64,000 nt of DNA from the NCBI RefSeq assembly GCF_005234135.1, contig NZ_CP039965.1:1520602-1584601 (forward strand), written 5' to 3'. The DNA comes from Pseudorhodobacter turbinis. GTDB lineage: Bacteria; Pseudomonadota; Alphaproteobacteria; Rhodobacterales; Rhodobacteraceae. The position numbers were made by a program, and so were the translations under genes. The notes under the pieces are model-generated. The model searched no databases, had not been told where the DNA came from, and was given only the letters and a program-made list of their open reading frames with translations. Shown here in pieces: positions 62,216-64,000 of the stretch (the first letter of the stretch is position 1; every line of letters starts with the position of its first letter).

Positions 62216-64000
62216 ATGCAAAGCGATACACCCTCTTTTGTCACCCGTGAGCAGCGTGGCGCGGTTCTGGTCCTCTGGATCGATAATCCACCTGTGAATG
62301 CGCTGGGGGCCGGTGTGCGTGCGGGCCTTGCGGATGGCATTGCAAATGCCAATGCGAATCCCGAAACCCGCGCAGTGGTGCTTTTGTCGCGCGGCCGCAT
62401 GTTTTCTGCCGGGGCCGAGATATCCGAGTTCAACCAACCCCCGAAACCCCCACGGCTCACCGACCTGTGCAACCAGATCGAGGCTAGCCCCAAACCGGTT
62501 GTGGCCGGAATTCAGGGCCGCGCCCTTGGTGGCGGGCTGGAGCTGGCGCTGGCGGCCCATGCCCGTGTGTCGCTGGCCGATGTGCTACTTGGCCTGCCAG
62601 AGGTGAACCTTGGCATTTTGCCCGGCGCGGGCGGCACCCAGCGGTTGCCGCGTCTGATCGAGCCTGATCAAGCCTTGTCGATGATGATTTCCGGCGATCC
62701 GGTTTCGGCGCCAGAGGCGCTTGCGATGGGGCTGTTGGACAAGGTAGTAGAGCAGGATCTGGAGGCGGCGACGATTACCTATGCGTTGCATATGGCGGCG
62801 AATGGCCCCCCCGTTCCGACGCGCGACCGGCGTGACGGCTTTCGCGATGGCAAGCGCTTCTTTGCCTCCATCGCGGCGGCGCGCAAGACGCAAGAGGCCT
62901 GTCCCCTGCCTGGCCCAAGACGGATTATCGACTGCGTAGAGGCGGCCAACCTGTTGCCCTTCGATCAAGGGCTGTCCTTTGAACGTGCCGCCTTCGGCGA
63001 GCTTGTCGTCACCCCGGAATCACAGGCCCTGCGCCATGCGTTTTTTGCCGAACGCCGCGCGGCGCATATGGAGGGCGCGCGGGCCAAACCGCATCCGCTT
63101 GCGCATATCTCGGTCTTGGGCAGCGGGAATGATGCCGTGGCCTTGATACTGGATCTGCTCTCGGCGGGCTATGATGTGACCATCGTCGACCAAGACACCC
63201 AAAGCCTGTCAGAGGGGCTGGAGGCCGTGGCTCTTTTCCTGAGCGCGGAAGTCAAGGCGGGACGGATGCCGCAGGCAGAGCATGATGCGCAATGGTCGCG
63301 CCTGTATCCGGCCCTGTCGGGCAGCGATGATGGCGAGGCCGCTGATATGCTGCTTTTGACTGGCCCATATCGGGCGCGCGGGGCTGAGGTGCCTGCGGTT
63401 CCGGTAAAGGCAGGCGCGCCGATTGTGACTTTGGGGCATTTGAGGGCAGGGGGCGCGCAGGCCATCGGGTTGGTCTTGATGCCTGCAACGCCCAACGGGC
63501 GCTTGGCCGAAATTCTGATCGCGCCCAACACGCAACCAGAGGCGATTGCCACATTGCTGCTTTTGCTGCGCAAATTGGGACGGCGTGTGGTGCAGGGACA
63601 AAACAGTGGCGTGAATGCAGGGCTGATTTTGGCGCTTCAATCCAGCCTCAAGACCCTGGAGGCCCTGCACGGACCGGAACCTGTGCAGGATTTGCTAAGT
63701 CGTTGGGGCATGTTGCGCGATAAGGACGGGCATGTGCCGCCGCCTTCGGGCCCTGTAAACCTGTGGTCGGGGTTGGCCGCACCGGTGATGGGCGCGCTTG
63801 CCAATGCGGGGCTTCGGATGATCGGAGAGGGAACGGCACTGCGTCCGTCGGATATCGATTTGGCGCTGATCCTTGGGCATGGCTTTCCGCGTTGGGGCGG
63901 GGGTCCGATGCTTTGGGCAGCGCGTCGCGGGCTTATGGTGCTGCGCGATGACCTGAACCACTGGGCCGGTGACGCGCCTGAGATCTGGTCACCGTCTCCG
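62216..64000 (+). CDS. FadJ-like enoyl-CoA hydratase / degenerate 3-hydroxyacyl-CoA dehydrogenase, cut by the window end
   Basis: 595 residues are visible and the frame is still open at 64000. The N-terminal crotonase domain is intact: MFSAGAEISEF, RALGGGLELALAAHARVS with the first catalytic glutamate and GLPEVNLGILPGAGGTQRLPRL with the second. The dehydrogenase half (from about residue 295) departs from the family: the NAD loop reads ISVLGSGNDAVAL, and at the HFFxPxH position is LVLMPAT, lacking the catalytic histidine. The C-terminal helical domain (RPSDIDLALILGHGFPRWGGGPM) is conserved. ATG 62216 has no strong ribosome-binding site. Confidence 0.82.
   Translation, partial: MQSDTPSFVTREQRGAVLVLWIDNPPVNALGAGVRAGLADGIANANANPETRAVVLLSRGRMFSAGAEISEFNQPPKPPRLTDLCNQIEASPKPVVAGIQGRALGGGLELALAAHARVSLADVLLGLPEVNLGILPGAGGTQRLPRLIEPDQALSMMISGDPVSAPEALAMGLLDKVVEQDLEAATITYALHMAANGPPVPTRDRRDGFRDGKRFFASIAAARKTQEACPLPGPRRIIDCVEAANLLPFDQGLSFERAAFGELVVTPESQALRHAFFAERRAAHMEGARAKPHPLAHISVLGSGNDAVALILDLLSAGYDVTIVDQDTQSLSEGLEAVALFLSAEVKAGRMPQAEHDAQWSRLYPALSGSDDGEAADMLLLTGPYRARGAEVPAVPVKAGAPIVTLGHLRAGGAQAIGLVLMPATPNGRLAEILIAPNTQPEAIATLLLLLRKLGRRVVQGQNSGVNAGLILALQSSLKTLEALHGPEPVQDLLSRWGMLRDKDGHVPPPSGPVNLWSGLAAPVMGALANAGLRMIGEGTALRPSDIDLALILGHGFPRWGGGPMLWAARRGLMVLRDDLNHWAGDAPEIWSPSP

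Overview
The window is a gene-dense, GC-rich stretch from an alphaproteobacterium. The gene families point to the Rhodobacterales (Rhodobacteraceae/Roseobacter group): taurine TRAP transporter, Tpa and a MocR-type TauR together; small CTP-synthetase-like membrane protein; SPOR-domain protein; tripartite tricarboxylate transport; persulfide-handling MBL/YeeE genes; TTG/GTG starts; many ATGA-type overlaps. Genus cannot be fixed from the sequence. No rRNA, tRNA, CRISPR array, insertion sequence or phage gene was seen. No gap between genes exceeds about 250 bases.

Layout. 1-4.8 kb: end of a GNAT acetyltransferase, an EcsC-family gene, then a minus-strand mannonate operon (uxuA, uxuB, an AGE-family epimerase). 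4.9-8.8 kb: ychF, trpA, a glutamine-synthetase-like gamma-glutamyl ligase and msrB. 9.0-15.2 kb: a taurine module: a TRAP transporter (proposed tauKLM), taurine-pyruvate aminotransferase (tpa) and the regulator tauR, with paired TauR-like boxes at tpa and tauR. 15.3-19.0 kb: a small membrane protein, nadK, glyA, a one-helix membrane protein and an alpha/beta hydrolase. 19.0-21.9 kb: a two-gene phosphorelay (soluble hybrid kinase with HPt, plus a sigma54-type regulator) preceded by a perfect 11-bp inverted repeat. 22.1-26.4 kb: prpE and maeB. 26.6-31.2 kb: a tightly overlapped nucleoside salvage operon cdd-deoA-deoB-add-upp. 31.2-39.8 kb: a SPOR protein, a 39-residue lysine-rich protein, lepA, a DEAD-box helicase, an orphan sulfotransferase-like gene, an orphan iron-type ABC permease and a 2-hydroxyacid dehydrogenase.

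39.8-51.5 kb is the most distinctive region. It holds an AbrB-family membrane protein, a GntR regulator with tcuA-tcuB, the TctD/TctE two-component system, the solute-binding protein TctC, a TctA-TctB fusion, a PrpF-type isomerase and a 5'-truncated isocitrate/isopropylmalate-type dehydrogenase whose remaining sequence is joined out of frame to the end of prpF. Together these read as uptake and oxidation of a tricarboxylate such as tricarballylate or an aconitate isomer, with the last enzyme recently broken. Four 11-base-phased repeats lie between tctD and tctC, and two tandem TGTATACA-like sites overlap the GntR gene promoter.

51.7-55.5 kb: zwf-pgl-pgi behind a perfect GTTAGCGCTAAC palindrome. 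55.5-59.1 kb: a RidA protein and divergent oxyR/katG. 59.2-61.4 kb: a minus-strand sulfide/persulfide operon (MBL dioxygenase, two YeeE/YedE halves, TIGR01244 protein) with an inverted repeat upstream. 61.5-64 kb: a DksA-like zinc protein, a 65-residue acidic protein and a FadJ-like protein, open at the window edge, whose dehydrogenase half lacks expected catalytic residues.

All functions are inferred from sequence motifs read by eye; no database search was run.
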